A DNA stretch of 6,462 nucleotides from Trueperaceae bacterium. GTDB lineage: Bacteria; Deinococcota; Deinococci; Deinococcales; Trueperaceae. A program made the translations under genes and the position numbers. Where the stretch lies: assembly GCA_007130445.1 (NCBI GenBank), contig SLSM01000023.1, positions 1 to 6,462 of the forward strand, in the 5' to 3' direction. The notes below the pieces were generated by a model. It was not told the DNA's origin and searched no databases. It was given only the letters and a program-made list of their open reading frames with translations. Shown in pieces: positions 1 to 5,811 of this stretch. How positions within the stretch are numbered: position 1 is the stretch's first letter; the number at the start of each line of letters is the position of its first letter.

Positions 1-670
1 GGCGCTCCTGCAGCTCCGTGCCGGACGCGATGTAGACGATCGCCAGGATGGCGAAGATGTACGCCTGGATGACGCCGATCAGCAGGCCGAAGGCCTGCAT
101 GACCACGGGGAACAGCAGCGGAGCGATGCTGAGCAGGATCGCAGCGATCACCGCGCCGCTCATCACGTTGCCGAACAGGCGCACCGCCAGCGCCAGCGTG
201 CGCGACAGCTCGCCGAAGATCGTGAACGGGAGCAGCAGCGGCGACGGGCGCAGGTAGTTGCCGAGGTACGAGCGCAGGCCGACCTTCGCGATGCCGAACG
301 CGGGCACCGCCACGAACACGCACAGCGCCAGCGCCGCGGCGGTGGAGAGCGATCCGGTGGGCGCCTCGAAGCCCGGCACGACCGAGAGCACGTTCGAGGT
401 CACGATGAACAGGAAGAGCGTGCCGACGAAGGGGAGGTAGGGGCGCGGGTCCTGGCGGGTGACCTCGTGGATCTGGTCGAGGAGGAAGGCGACGAGCGCC
501 TCCAGCACGTTCTGCCCGCGGCCCATGCCGGCGCCCGCCGACAGGCCGCGCGTCACGGCCCAGCTGACGATCACCAGGAGCGCCATGACCGCCCAACTGA
601 AGACCAGCGTGGCGTTGACCGTCCACGGTCCGAGCGTGAACAGGGCGATCTCGTCGGGGCTGAGCCTCAT
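1..670 (-). CDS. atpB: N-ATPase Fo subunit a (AtpB), partial at the C-terminus
   Basis: Membrane subunit a of the ATP synthase/ATPase, which carries the two ion half-channels next to the rotating c ring. I translated 223 residues from ATG 670; the gene runs off the left edge, probably only a few residues short of its end. Hydrophobic segments lie near residues 18-40, 81-100, 110-128, 166-190 and 194-217. The family signature RLFGN is present with the essential arginine at R164, inside LALAVRLFGNVMSG. The last helix has the conserved glutamine (Q202, in GVIQAYIFA). The ATG overlaps the atpR stop as ATGA, which supports this start and suggests translational coupling. Family assignment is firm; membership in the N-ATPase branch rests on the neighbours atpQ and atpR. 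Whether the enzyme moves Na+ or H+ cannot be read from this subunit. Confidence 0.95.
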   Translation of the reverse strand, partial: MRLSPDEIALFTLGPWTVNATLVFSWAVMALLVIVSWAVTRGLSAGAGMGRGQNVLEALVAFLLDQIHEVTRQDPRPYLPFVGTLFLFIVTSNVLSVVPGFEAPTGSLSTAAALALCVFVAVPAFGIAKVGLRSYLGNYLRPSPLLLPFTIFGELSRTLALAVRLFGNVMSGAVIAAILLSIAPLLFPVVMQAFGLLIGVIQAYIFAILAIVYIASGTELQER

Positions 671-945
671 CTGCCACCCCCCGTCGCGAGCGTCGTCGCC
701 TGCAGCGCGAAACGCACCGCCAGGAACCCGACGAAGGCGGCGAGCAGCGGCGCGACGCCCTGCAGCGCCAGGAGCACGAAGGCGGGCAGCACCGCCAGCG
801 AGCGCGCCGCGTACGACACGAGCAGCGCGCGCTGCGGCCGCCGCCAGGTCGGCAGGCGCCGCACCGTCCACGACAGGCCGCCGAAGTACAACGCTCCGAG
901 CGCCAGGCCGGCGACGAGCCCCGGGAGCAGGGAGGGGACGCTCAT
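667..945 (-). CDS. atpR: N-ATPase accessory membrane protein AtpR
   Basis: Small integral membrane protein of 92 residues that is characteristic of N-ATPase operons and absent from ordinary F1Fo operons. Three hydrophobic segments are visible (about residues 5-25, 42-62 and 64-84). A glycine-rich first helix ends in ALYFGGLSWTVRRL, which matches the AtpR pattern, and arginines lie inside the second and third helices (R48, R78). Such buried arginines are typical of the family and have been proposed to interact with the c subunit or assist assembly; that role is not established. The start lies 15 nt after the atpQ stop, and a GAGGGG ribosome binding site overlaps that stop codon. The end overlaps atpB by four bases. 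Small membrane proteins diverge quickly, so the identification leans partly on position between atpQ and atpB. Confidence 0.85.
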   Translation of the reverse strand: MSVPSLLPGLVAGLALGALYFGGLSWTVRRLPTWRRPQRALLVSYAARSLAVLPAFVLLALQGVAPLLAAFVGFLAVRFALQATTLATGGGR

Positions 946-960
946 GGTGCGTGCCGCCCC

Positions 961-1308
961 TCAGCGGTCGTGGTCATCCCAACCCCCCTCCCTCCGGAGC
1001 CAGTACCAGGCGTTCAGGCAACCGACCACCAAGCCGACCAGCATGAGCATCAGCGTCCAGACGTAGGGCGAGTCGACGCTGCGGTCGATCCACACGCCGA
1101 GCGCGATGCCGATCAGGGTGGGGACGGCGACCGACCAGCCGACCAGGCCGAACATGCCGAGCCCGTAGCCGAGGCCGTGCCGACCCTCGCGGCGCGAGCG
1201 GGAGCGCCGCTCGCCCTTGCGGGCGACCTCTTCGAGCATCGCCTCGTGCGGCGCGTCCGGGTCGCCGCGTCGCCGGTCGCCGCGTCGGGTCGAGCGCTCA
1301 GGCGCCAT
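961..1308 (-). CDS. atpQ: N-ATPase accessory membrane protein AtpQ (AtpI-like)
   Basis: A 115-residue protein with a strongly basic, disordered-looking N-terminus (about residues 1-45, rich in Arg) followed by two transmembrane helices (about 47-73 and 83-103). The core GLGMFGLVGWSVAVPTL, GVWID and the CLNAWYWLRRE ending are typical of the ATPase_gene1/AtpQ family, a relative of AtpI. AtpI-type proteins help assemble the c ring and have been linked to Mg2+ handling; for AtpQ the role is inferred by analogy. The ATG lies inside the end of atpC, an 11-nt overlap, and only a weak G-rich Shine-Dalgarno (GGGGGC) precedes it, so translation probably depends on ribosomes finishing atpC. A later start at M24 would still keep both helices, so the exact N-terminus is uncertain. 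Confidence 0.88.
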   Translation of the reverse strand: MAPERSTRRGDRRRGDPDAPHEAMLEEVARKGERRSRSRREGRHGLGYGLGMFGLVGWSVAVPTLIGIALGVWIDRSVDSPYVWTLMLMLVGLVVGCLNAWYWLRREGGWDDHDR

Positions 1309-1693
1309 GGCGCCCCCGCAGCTGACCGAGCCGCCGCACCACGTCGCCCTCGAGCCGCGCGAGGGTGGCGCGGGCGCGCTTCTCGCGTTCGCTCTGGACG
1401 GCGAAGCGCTCTCGCACGGCGCGGGCGGCCGCCTCGGCGTCCGCTGCCGGTTGCGCCCGCTCGCAGGCCACGCGCACGTCGTCGCCCACCTTCACCAGGA
1501 CGCCGTGGTCGACGGCGACCACGGCCTCGGCACCGTCCGGGCGCAGGTACGTGAGCAGCCCCGGCACCAGCACCGTGGCGAGGTCGACGTGCCGTGGCAG
1601 CAGGCAGAAGTGCCCGGTGGGCGACTCCGCGATCACCTTCGTCACGCGTTCGTCCAGCAGCACCTCGGTGGGGACGCTGAGCAGCAGCCTCAC
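1298..1693 (-). CDS. atpC: N-ATPase F1 subunit epsilon (AtpC)
   Basis: Central-stalk subunit epsilon, 131 residues, close to the usual family length. Residues 1-80 look like the N-terminal beta-sandwich (LSVPTEVLLDERVTKV near the start, LLPRHVDLATVL at 31-42). Residues about 84-131 are an Ala/Arg/Glu-rich region suited to the C-terminal helical hairpin that regulates ATP hydrolysis. The ATP-binding IDxxRA-like motif known in some epsilon subunits is not obvious here. The start is a GTG sharing GTGA with the atpD stop, seven bases after a GGAGG site (1701-1705 on the plus strand), so the start is well supported despite the non-ATG codon. In a housekeeping atp operon epsilon follows beta at the 3' end; here the beta-epsilon pair opens the operon, as in N-ATPases. 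Confidence 0.93.
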   Translation of the reverse strand: MRLLLSVPTEVLLDERVTKVIAESPTGHFCLLPRHVDLATVLVPGLLTYLRPDGAEAVVAVDHGVLVKVGDDVRVACERAQPAADAEAAARAVRERFAVQSEREKRARATLARLEGDVVRRLGQLRGRHGA

Positions 1694-3069
1694 AAACCCG
1701 CCTCCGTCAACGCGCCGATCATGTAGAGCCGCGCCTCGGGGACGTCGCCGAGGTCGTCCGCCAGGATGCGCTCGCAATCGGCGAGGGTGTCGCCGAGCCC
1801 GACGGCGCGCCCCGCCTGGCCGGTGAAGGCCTCGGTCGTGTAGAAGGGCTGCGTGAGGTAGCGCTCGAGCCGGCGGGCCCGACCGACCGTGCGCTGGTCC
1901 TCCTCGCTGAGCTCCTCCAGCCCGAGCATGGCGATGATGTCCTTGAGGTCGTCGTACACGGCCAGCGTCTGCCGGACGGCGCGAGCGATCCGATCGTGGC
2001 GCTCGCCCACCGCCACCGGCGTGAGCATGGCGGAGTTCGAACGCAGCGGATCGATGGCCGGGTAGAGGCCCTGAGCGGCGCGGTCGCGCGACAGCACCAC
2101 GCTCGCCGAGAGGTGCGCGAAGGCGTGCACGACAGCTGGGTCGGTGAAGTCGTCGGCGGGCACGTACACCGCCTGCACGGCGGTGATCGCGGCGGCGGCA
2201 GTGCTGGTGATGCGCTCTTGCAGCTCGGCCAGTTCGGTCGCCATGGTGGGCTGGTAACCCATGCGCGACGACAGGCGCCCCATCAGGCCCGACACCTCGG
2301 CGCCGGCCTGCACGAAGCGGAACACGTTGTCGATCAGCAGCAGCACGTCGCGTCGCGCGTCGTCGCGGAAGTACTCGGCCATCGTCAGCGCCGTGTGCCC
2401 GACGCGGAAGCGCGCCCCGGGCGGCTCGTTCATCTGGCCGAACACCAACACCGTGTGCTCGGCGACGCCGGCGTCGCGCACGTCGCGGATCAGCTCCTCG
2501 GCCTCGCGCGAGCGTTCGCCGATGCCGCAGAAGAGGCTCACGCCGCGGTGACGCGACGCCATGTGGTGGATCAACTCGGTGATGAGCACGGTCTTGCCCA
2601 CGCCGGCGCCGCCGAAGAGGCCGGCCTTGCCGCCACGCTCCAGCGGGGCGAGCAGGTCGATCGCCTTGATGCCGGTCTCGAGGACGTCGGTGGTCACCGA
2701 CTGGGCGTCCAGCGGCGGCGGCGCCTGCAGCACCGATCGCATACGCGTGGCGCCCAGCGCGCCGCCCTCGTCGATCGTCTCGCCGAAGACGTTGAACACG
2801 CGGCCGAGCACCTCGGTTCCGACCGGCACCTGCTGCAGCGCGCCGGTGTCGCGCACGCGCACGCCGCGGGCGAGTCCCTGGACGGGTGTGGCTGCCACGC
2901 ACCGCACGGTGTGCAGGTCGAGGTGCGTCATGACCTCGAGCCGCACCGTGGGGTCGGCACCCGCGAGCAGCAGGTGGTGCAGCGGTGGCAGGGCGGCCTC
3001 GAACACCACGTCGACCACGCCGCCGCGAACGGCGACGACCGTGCCGGTCGGTGCTCGCTGACGCTCCAC
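1690..3069 (-). CDS. atpD: N-ATPase F1 catalytic subunit beta (AtpD)
   Basis: Catalytic subunit of the F1 head; it makes or hydrolyses ATP at the alpha/beta interface. With the chosen start it has 459 residues, normal for beta. An N-terminal beta-barrel (about 1-75) precedes the nucleotide-binding domain, with Walker A GGAGVGKT at 153-160, the catalytic Glu E185 in GERSRE, Walker B LLLID ending at D247, and the adenine-contacting Tyr336 in YPAIDPL. The C-terminal domain has EELSEED (385-391) in place of the usual DELSEED. All key residues are present, so it should be active. I prefer GTG at 3069 because GAGGTGA (3075-3081) lies five bases upstream; GTG at 3078 in the same frame would overlap that site and give 462 residues. 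It is the first gene of the operon, which is typical of N-ATPases. Only homology search can place the branch precisely. Confidence 0.96.
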   Translation of the reverse strand: MERQRAPTGTVVAVRGGVVDVVFEAALPPLHHLLLAGADPTVRLEVMTHLDLHTVRCVAATPVQGLARGVRVRDTGALQQVPVGTEVLGRVFNVFGETIDEGGALGATRMRSVLQAPPPLDAQSVTTDVLETGIKAIDLLAPLERGGKAGLFGGAGVGKTVLITELIHHMASRHRGVSLFCGIGERSREAEELIRDVRDAGVAEHTVLVFGQMNEPPGARFRVGHTALTMAEYFRDDARRDVLLLIDNVFRFVQAGAEVSGLMGRLSSRMGYQPTMATELAELQERITSTAAAAITAVQAVYVPADDFTDPAVVHAFAHLSASVVLSRDRAAQGLYPAIDPLRSNSAMLTPVAVGERHDRIARAVRQTLAVYDDLKDIIAMLGLEELSEEDQRTVGRARRLERYLTQPFYTTEAFTGQAGRAVGLGDTLADCERILADDLGDVPEARLYMIGALTEAGL

Positions 3070-3074
3070 GACAC

Positions 3075-3081
3075 TCACCTC
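3075..3081 (-). promoter_or_regulatory. Ribosome binding site deciding the atpD start
   Basis: Reads GAGGTGA on the minus strand, seven consecutive bases complementary to the 16S anti-Shine-Dalgarno. It stands five bases before GTG 3069, an ideal distance, and overlaps the alternative GTG at 3078, which has no comparable site of its own. This argues for the shorter beta subunit. Confidence 0.65.
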
Positions 3082-3117
3082 GAGTGGCAGCGCGAGCCTG
3101 CGGAGATCGCCCCCTCT

Positions 3118-3123
3118 ACGGTA
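3118..3123 (-). promoter_or_regulatory. Possible -10 box of the atp operon
   Basis: TACCGT on the minus strand fits the TANNNT pattern and lies about 50 nt upstream of the atpD start, in the only spacer before the operon. No convincing -35 hexamer is found 16-18 nt upstream, so this is tentative. An interrupted inverted repeat (CCCGTCC ... GGACGGG, 3147-3177, with ACCG/CGGT nested inside it) lies just upstream and could be a regulator site or a second terminator structure for the upstream gene. Confidence 0.25.
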
Positions 3124-3187
3124 GCCGACACGGAGCGGACAGGTGACCCGTCCGCACCGCGGCCGGTTCGGGACGGGCGGTGGAACA

Positions 3188-3233
3188 TGACGGCGCGACG
3201 CTCCCGCGGGTGTGCGGGGGCGTCGCGCCGTCG
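3188..3233 (-). terminator. Hairpin terminator downstream of the fasciclin gene
   Basis: A 12-bp perfect stem, ACGGCGCGACGC (3190-3201) with GCGTCGCGCCGT (3220-3231), continues through one T-G pair into CCCGC/GCGGG around a six-base loop. Flanking bases add a G-C and a wobble pair. It begins about 67 nt after the fasciclin stop and lies before the atp operon, so it probably separates the two minus-strand transcription units. No strong U-tract follows on the minus strand (only ATGTTCC), so it may be an imperfect intrinsic terminator or an mRNA 3'-end stabiliser. Confidence 0.65.
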
Positions 3234-3235
3234 TT

Positions 3236-3295
3236 CGGTCGTCGCTCTGACCTCTCCGGTCGTCGGTCAGGCGTTCGTCGGTCGTCGGTCAGGCG
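3236..3295. repeat. Short direct-repeat array in the fasciclin 3' region
   Basis: The 17-mer CGGTCGTCGGTCAGGCG occurs identically at 3257-3273 and 3279-3295, five bases apart. Its first nine bases (CGGTCGTCG) recur at 3236-3244, so copies start every 21-22 bp. The array begins four bases after the fasciclin stop codon, in gene order, and ends at the terminator hairpin. It is noncoding as far as I can see. Confidence 0.8.
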
Positions 3296-3299
3296 CTGC

Positions 3300-4130
3300 T
3301 CAGTCGATGCCGACGTCGGCGCAGCTGACGATGGTGGCCATCTGGTCGGGGGCGAGGTGCACCATCAGCGCGTGCGGGGCGCCGACGATCCACTCGAAGG
3401 GGACGTCGACCGTGACGCTGGTGCGGCCGGTGTCGCCGTCGATGTTCGGCAGCGGGATCACGACGCCACCGGCGCTGCCGCAGCGGCCGGTGTGGAAGTG
3501 GATGGGGTGGTTGCCGCCGGCGGGCGTGCCGTCGAGGACGACCTGGACGTTGGTCATGCCGTTACCGAGATCGATGATCGAGGCCGTGCCGGAGACGCCG
3601 ACGCCAGCGGTGTCGGGCATGGTGAGGAACACGTAGCCGCTGGCGAGCGTCTGGCCGCTGAGCGCGGCGAGGACCGCCTTGGGCAGGAGCACCGCGTCGA
3701 TCACGTGGATGACACCGTTCTCGGCGACGATGTCGGTCGCGACCACGTTCGCCTGGTCGACCATGACGCCCTCGTCGGTGGACACGGAGAGGAACTCGCC
3801 CTGGACGGTGCGGGCCTTGCTGAGGTTCACGACGTCGGCGGCGCGCACGTCGCCCGACACGACGTGGTAGGTCAGCACGGCGGTGAGCACGTCGACGTCG
3901 GCGAGCACGGCGTCGAGCGCGCCAGCGGGCAGCGCGGCGAAGGCGTCGTTGGTGGGAGCGAACACAGTGAAGGGGCCGTCGCCGGAGAGGACGTCGACCA
4001 GGCCGGCGGCCGTGACGGCCGTGACGAGCGTGCTGAAGTCGTCGTTGCCGACGGCGATGTCGACGATGGTCTGCGCCGAGCCGATGCTCAGAGCGAGGGC
4101 GGTGACCAGACAGATGGCGATGCGCTTCAT
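3300..4130 (-). CDS. Secreted fasciclin (FAS1) protein with CHRD/SOD-like C-terminal domain
   Basis: A 276-residue exported protein. Residues 1-19 form a signal peptide (MKR, hydrophobic core, cleavage likely after GSA). Residues about 20-152 are one FAS1 domain, an adhesion-type extracellular fold: the H1-like stretch GPFTVFAPTNDAFAALP is at 52-68, LTYHVVSGDV at 86-95, and the closing NGVIHVIDAVLLP at 138-150. Residues about 160-276 form a second domain with HPIHFHTGRCG (H208, H211, H213, C217) and a C-terminal ATIVSCADV (C270). This resembles CHRD or Cu/Zn-SOD-like beta-sandwiches, where His residues may bind metal and the two Cys may form a disulfide; the metal and disulfide are inferences. 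ATG 4130 has GGAGGT (4136-4141) five bases upstream. The gene is probably monocistronic, divergent from the MFS gene and ended by the hairpin near 3210. Its physiological role is unknown. Confidence 0.88.
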   Translation of the reverse strand: MKRIAICLVTALALSIGSAQTIVDIAVGNDDFSTLVTAVTAAGLVDVLSGDGPFTVFAPTNDAFAALPAGALDAVLADVDVLTAVLTYHVVSGDVRAADVVNLSKARTVQGEFLSVSTDEGVMVDQANVVATDIVAENGVIHVIDAVLLPKAVLAALSGQTLASGYVFLTMPDTAGVGVSGTASIIDLGNGMTNVQVVLDGTPAGGNHPIHFHTGRCGSAGGVVIPLPNIDGDTGRTSVTVDVPFEWIVGAPHALMVHLAPDQMATIVSCADVGID

Positions 4131-4173
4131 GCAGTACCTCCAAGAACGTGACACCGGGTAACGGTTCACGAGT

Positions 4174-4179
4174 AGGGTA
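4174..4179 (-). promoter_or_regulatory. Possible -10 box of the fasciclin gene
   Basis: TACCCT on the minus strand, 43 nt upstream of the start codon, fits TANNNT and lies in the 113-nt divergent spacer. The best upstream hexamer is TTCCAG about 20 nt away, which is weak. Tentative. Confidence 0.25.
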
Positions 4180-4229
4180 GCGGTCACCGGAGTCATCCAC
4201 TGGAAGGCACGCCACCATCGCCCTCGGCG

Positions 4230-4235
4230 TAGACT
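4230..4235 (+). promoter_or_regulatory. -10 box of the MFS gene, apparently giving a leaderless mRNA
   Basis: TAGACT ends eight bases before the ATG at 4244, so transcription would start at or within a base or two of the start codon. No Shine-Dalgarno sequence is present in that gap. A TANNNT box this close to the ATG is the known arrangement of leaderless genes in Deinococcus and actinobacteria. No good -35 hexamer is visible. Confidence 0.5.
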
Positions 4236-4243
4236 CGCCCGGC

Positions 4244-5479
4244 ATGCTCGAACCGTCCCCTCGCCTCGCACGCCGCATCACCCTGGCACTGCTGGCCGTC
4301 CAATCACTCGGCTCGGCCGGCTCGATCGGGGTCGCCACGGTCGCGGCCATCGTGGGCGCAGAGCTCTCGGGCCGCGCGTCGCTGGCCGGTGCGCCGGGCG
4401 CGACGTACCAGGTCGGCGTCGCCTTCGCGGCGCTCCTGTGGGGGACGCTCTCGGACCGGCTGGGGCGCCGCAACGCGCTCTCGCTCGGCCTCACGACCGG
4501 CGTGATCGGTGCGTTCGGCGCCTTGTTGGGGGTCGTCACGGGCAGCTTCGGCGTGCTCCTGCTCGGCCTGGTGGTGATGGGGTCTGGCACGGCCTCGGTG
4601 CAGCTCGGCCGCTTCGCCGCAGCAGAGGTCAACCCGGTCGAGCGCCGCGGGCGGGCCGTGGCGACGGTGGTCCTCGGCGGCACCTTCGGGTCGGTCGTCG
4701 GCCCGACGTTGGTGGCGCCGACCGGAGCGATCGCCAGCGGCTTCGGCTGGAGCGAACTCGGTGGCCCCTACCTCACCGTGATGGTCGTGTACCTGCTGTC
4801 GATCGTGGTGCTGCAGCTGGCGCTGCGGCCCGATCCGAAGGTGATCGGTGAGGCGATCGGCCGCGCCTCCCCCGCCCCGACGCGCACCATCGCGCGGCCC
4901 CTGGGCGAGCTGGTGCGCGACCCGATGGTGGTGACGGCCGTCGTCACGGTCGTCCTGGCGCACGCGGTGATGGTCGGGCTGATGCAGATGACGTCGCTCC
5001 ACATGCGCGACCACGCGCACACCTTGGCGGGCATCTCGCTGGTGTTCTCGAGCCACACCTTCGGCATGTTCGCCTTCTCGGTCGTGACCGGTCAGCTGGC
5101 GGATCGCTGGGGGCGCATCCCGGTGATCGTGACGGGCGCACTGATCACCATCGCGAGCTGTCTGGCGGCGCCGCTCTCGCCGCAGCTGGTGCCGCTCGCG
5201 GTCGCACTGTTCGGCCTCGGGATCGGTTGGAACATGTGCTACGTGGCCGGCTCGGCGCTGTTGTCCGACGCCCTCTCGCCGGTCGAGAAGGCGCGCACGC
5301 AGGGGCTCAACGACCTCTTCGTCGGCCTGGCCGGCGCGTCGGCCATCCTACTCTCCGGCATGCTGTTCGCCGGCGCAGGCTACGCCGTGATGGGCATCAC
5401 CGGCGCAGCTCTGACGATGCCGATCCTGCCGCTGATGGCGTGGCTGCGGCGGCACCGGGCCGATCCGATCGCGCACTGA
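4244..5479 (+). CDS. Major facilitator superfamily (MFS) transporter
   Basis: Inner-membrane secondary transporter of 411 residues, the usual length for a 12-helix MFS carrier. The loop between helices 2 and 3 carries motif A, GTLSDRLGRR (67-76), and a second-half counterpart GQLADRWGR is at 283-291. An in-membrane Arg (R123, in LGRFAAAE) and a glycine/proline-rich GSVVGPTLVAPTG in helix 5 are typical of drug/H+ antiporter-like members. A long central polar loop (about 195-225) joins the two six-helix halves. The substrate cannot be told from sequence; efflux of small molecules is plausible. The ATG has no ribosome binding site but a -10 box just upstream, so the gene is probably leaderless. 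Its only close neighbour is the vapBC pair 98 nt downstream, which gives no functional hint. Confidence 0.92.
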   Translation: MLEPSPRLARRITLALLAVQSLGSAGSIGVATVAAIVGAELSGRASLAGAPGATYQVGVAFAALLWGTLSDRLGRRNALSLGLTTGVIGAFGALLGVVTGSFGVLLLGLVVMGSGTASVQLGRFAAAEVNPVERRGRAVATVVLGGTFGSVVGPTLVAPTGAIASGFGWSELGGPYLTVMVVYLLSIVVLQLALRPDPKVIGEAIGRASPAPTRTIARPLGELVRDPMVVTAVVTVVLAHAVMVGLMQMTSLHMRDHAHTLAGISLVFSSHTFGMFAFSVVTGQLADRWGRIPVIVTGALITIASCLAAPLSPQLVPLAVALFGLGIGWNMCYVAGSALLSDALSPVEKARTQGLNDLFVGLAGASAILLSGMLFAGAGYAVMGITGAALTMPILPLMAWLRRHRADPIAH

Positions 5480-5529
5480 GACGTACGCGGACGCAGCCGC
5501 GAACCAGCATCCGTGCGTCGGCACCCTCC

Positions 5530-5564
5530 GGTATACCTGGTAGAACCGTTGGTAGCATCTACCA
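5530..5564 (+). promoter_or_regulatory. Candidate vapBC operator/promoter
   Basis: A perfect palindrome GGTATACC (5530-5537) is followed directly by TGGTAG (5538-5543), a second TGGTAG (5550-5555) and its inverse CTACCA (5559-5564), which forms TGGTAG-CAT-CTACCA. Repeated GGTA half-sites of this kind just before an antitoxin gene are typical of autoregulation by the antitoxin or the VapBC complex. TAGCAT (5553-5558) inside the inverted repeat could be the -10 box, so binding would block RNA polymerase. The operator role is an inference. Confidence 0.5.
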
Positions 5565-5577
5565 TTCGGAGGTCGCC

Positions 5578-5811
5578 GTGGCGATGACCATCAAGGACCC
5601 CCACGTCCACGATCTCGCGCGGCGGCTGGCCGAGCGGCGCGGCACGAGCCTCACCGCTGCCGTGCGAGCAGCGCTCGAGGAGGCCCTCGCCCGCTCGGGA
5701 CCCCTCGCGCGTCGCGACGCCATCGCGCGCCACTGCGCCGAGCTGCCGGTGCTCGACGAGCGCTCGTCCGACGAGATCCTGGGATACGACGAGCGCGGAC
5801 TCCCGCGGTGA
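5578..5811 (+). CDS. vapB: VapB-type antitoxin (Rv0623-like transcription factor family)
   Basis: Antitoxin of a type II toxin-antitoxin pair, 77 residues; it should bind and neutralise VapC and repress its own operon. The N-terminus reads MAMTIKDPHVHDLARRLAERRG, close to the family pattern MALNIKDPE..RLARELAE, followed by TSLTAAVRAALEEAL, the predicted DNA-binding/dimerisation region (about residues 1-40). The C-terminal half is acidic and loosely structured (ERSSDEILGYDERGLPR), as expected for the toxin-wrapping tail. I chose GTG 5578 because it aligns with the family start and stands four to five bases after GGAGGT (5568-5573); ATG 5584, two codons later, is the alternative and would give 75 residues. 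The stop overlaps the vapC start as GTGA. Confidence 0.85.
   Translation: MAMTIKDPHVHDLARRLAERRGTSLTAAVRAALEEALARSGPLARRDAIARHCAELPVLDERSSDEILGYDERGLPR

Noticed and set aside
459..1066. Two overlapping plus-strand open frames of about 195-199 codons
   Set aside because: They lie antisense to atpB, atpR and atpQ, have low-complexity Arg/Ala/Pro composition and no ribosome binding site or family match.
1694..2902. Long N-terminal extension of the epsilon frame into atpD
   Set aside because: The upstream part is Arg/Ala-rich translation of atpD in the wrong frame; the true epsilon start is the GTG at 1693 with its own GGAGG site.
3236..3295. Direct repeats considered as a CRISPR array
   Set aside because: Repeats are 17 bp with a five-base gap, only two full copies, and no cas genes nearby.
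1996..3636. 546-codon open frame on the plus strand across atpD and its upstream spacer
   Set aside because: It is antisense to a clear ATPase beta subunit and rich in His, Arg, Gly and Val without recognisable domains, as expected of a stop-poor shadow frame in GC-rich DNA.
4131..4271. 47-residue N-terminal extension of the fasciclin protein
   Set aside because: It would bury the clear signal peptide at residue 48 and skip the GGAGGT site just before ATG 4130.
3562..4683. 373-codon minus-strand frame across the fasciclin and MFS starts
   Set aside because: It crosses both promoters and is out of frame with the fasciclin protein; its Arg-rich sequence is a frame-shifted shadow.
5490..5519. 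Inverted repeat GACGCA ... TGCGTC after the MFS gene, considered as a terminator
   Set aside because: Only six pairs with an 18-nt loop and no U-tract; too weak to call.
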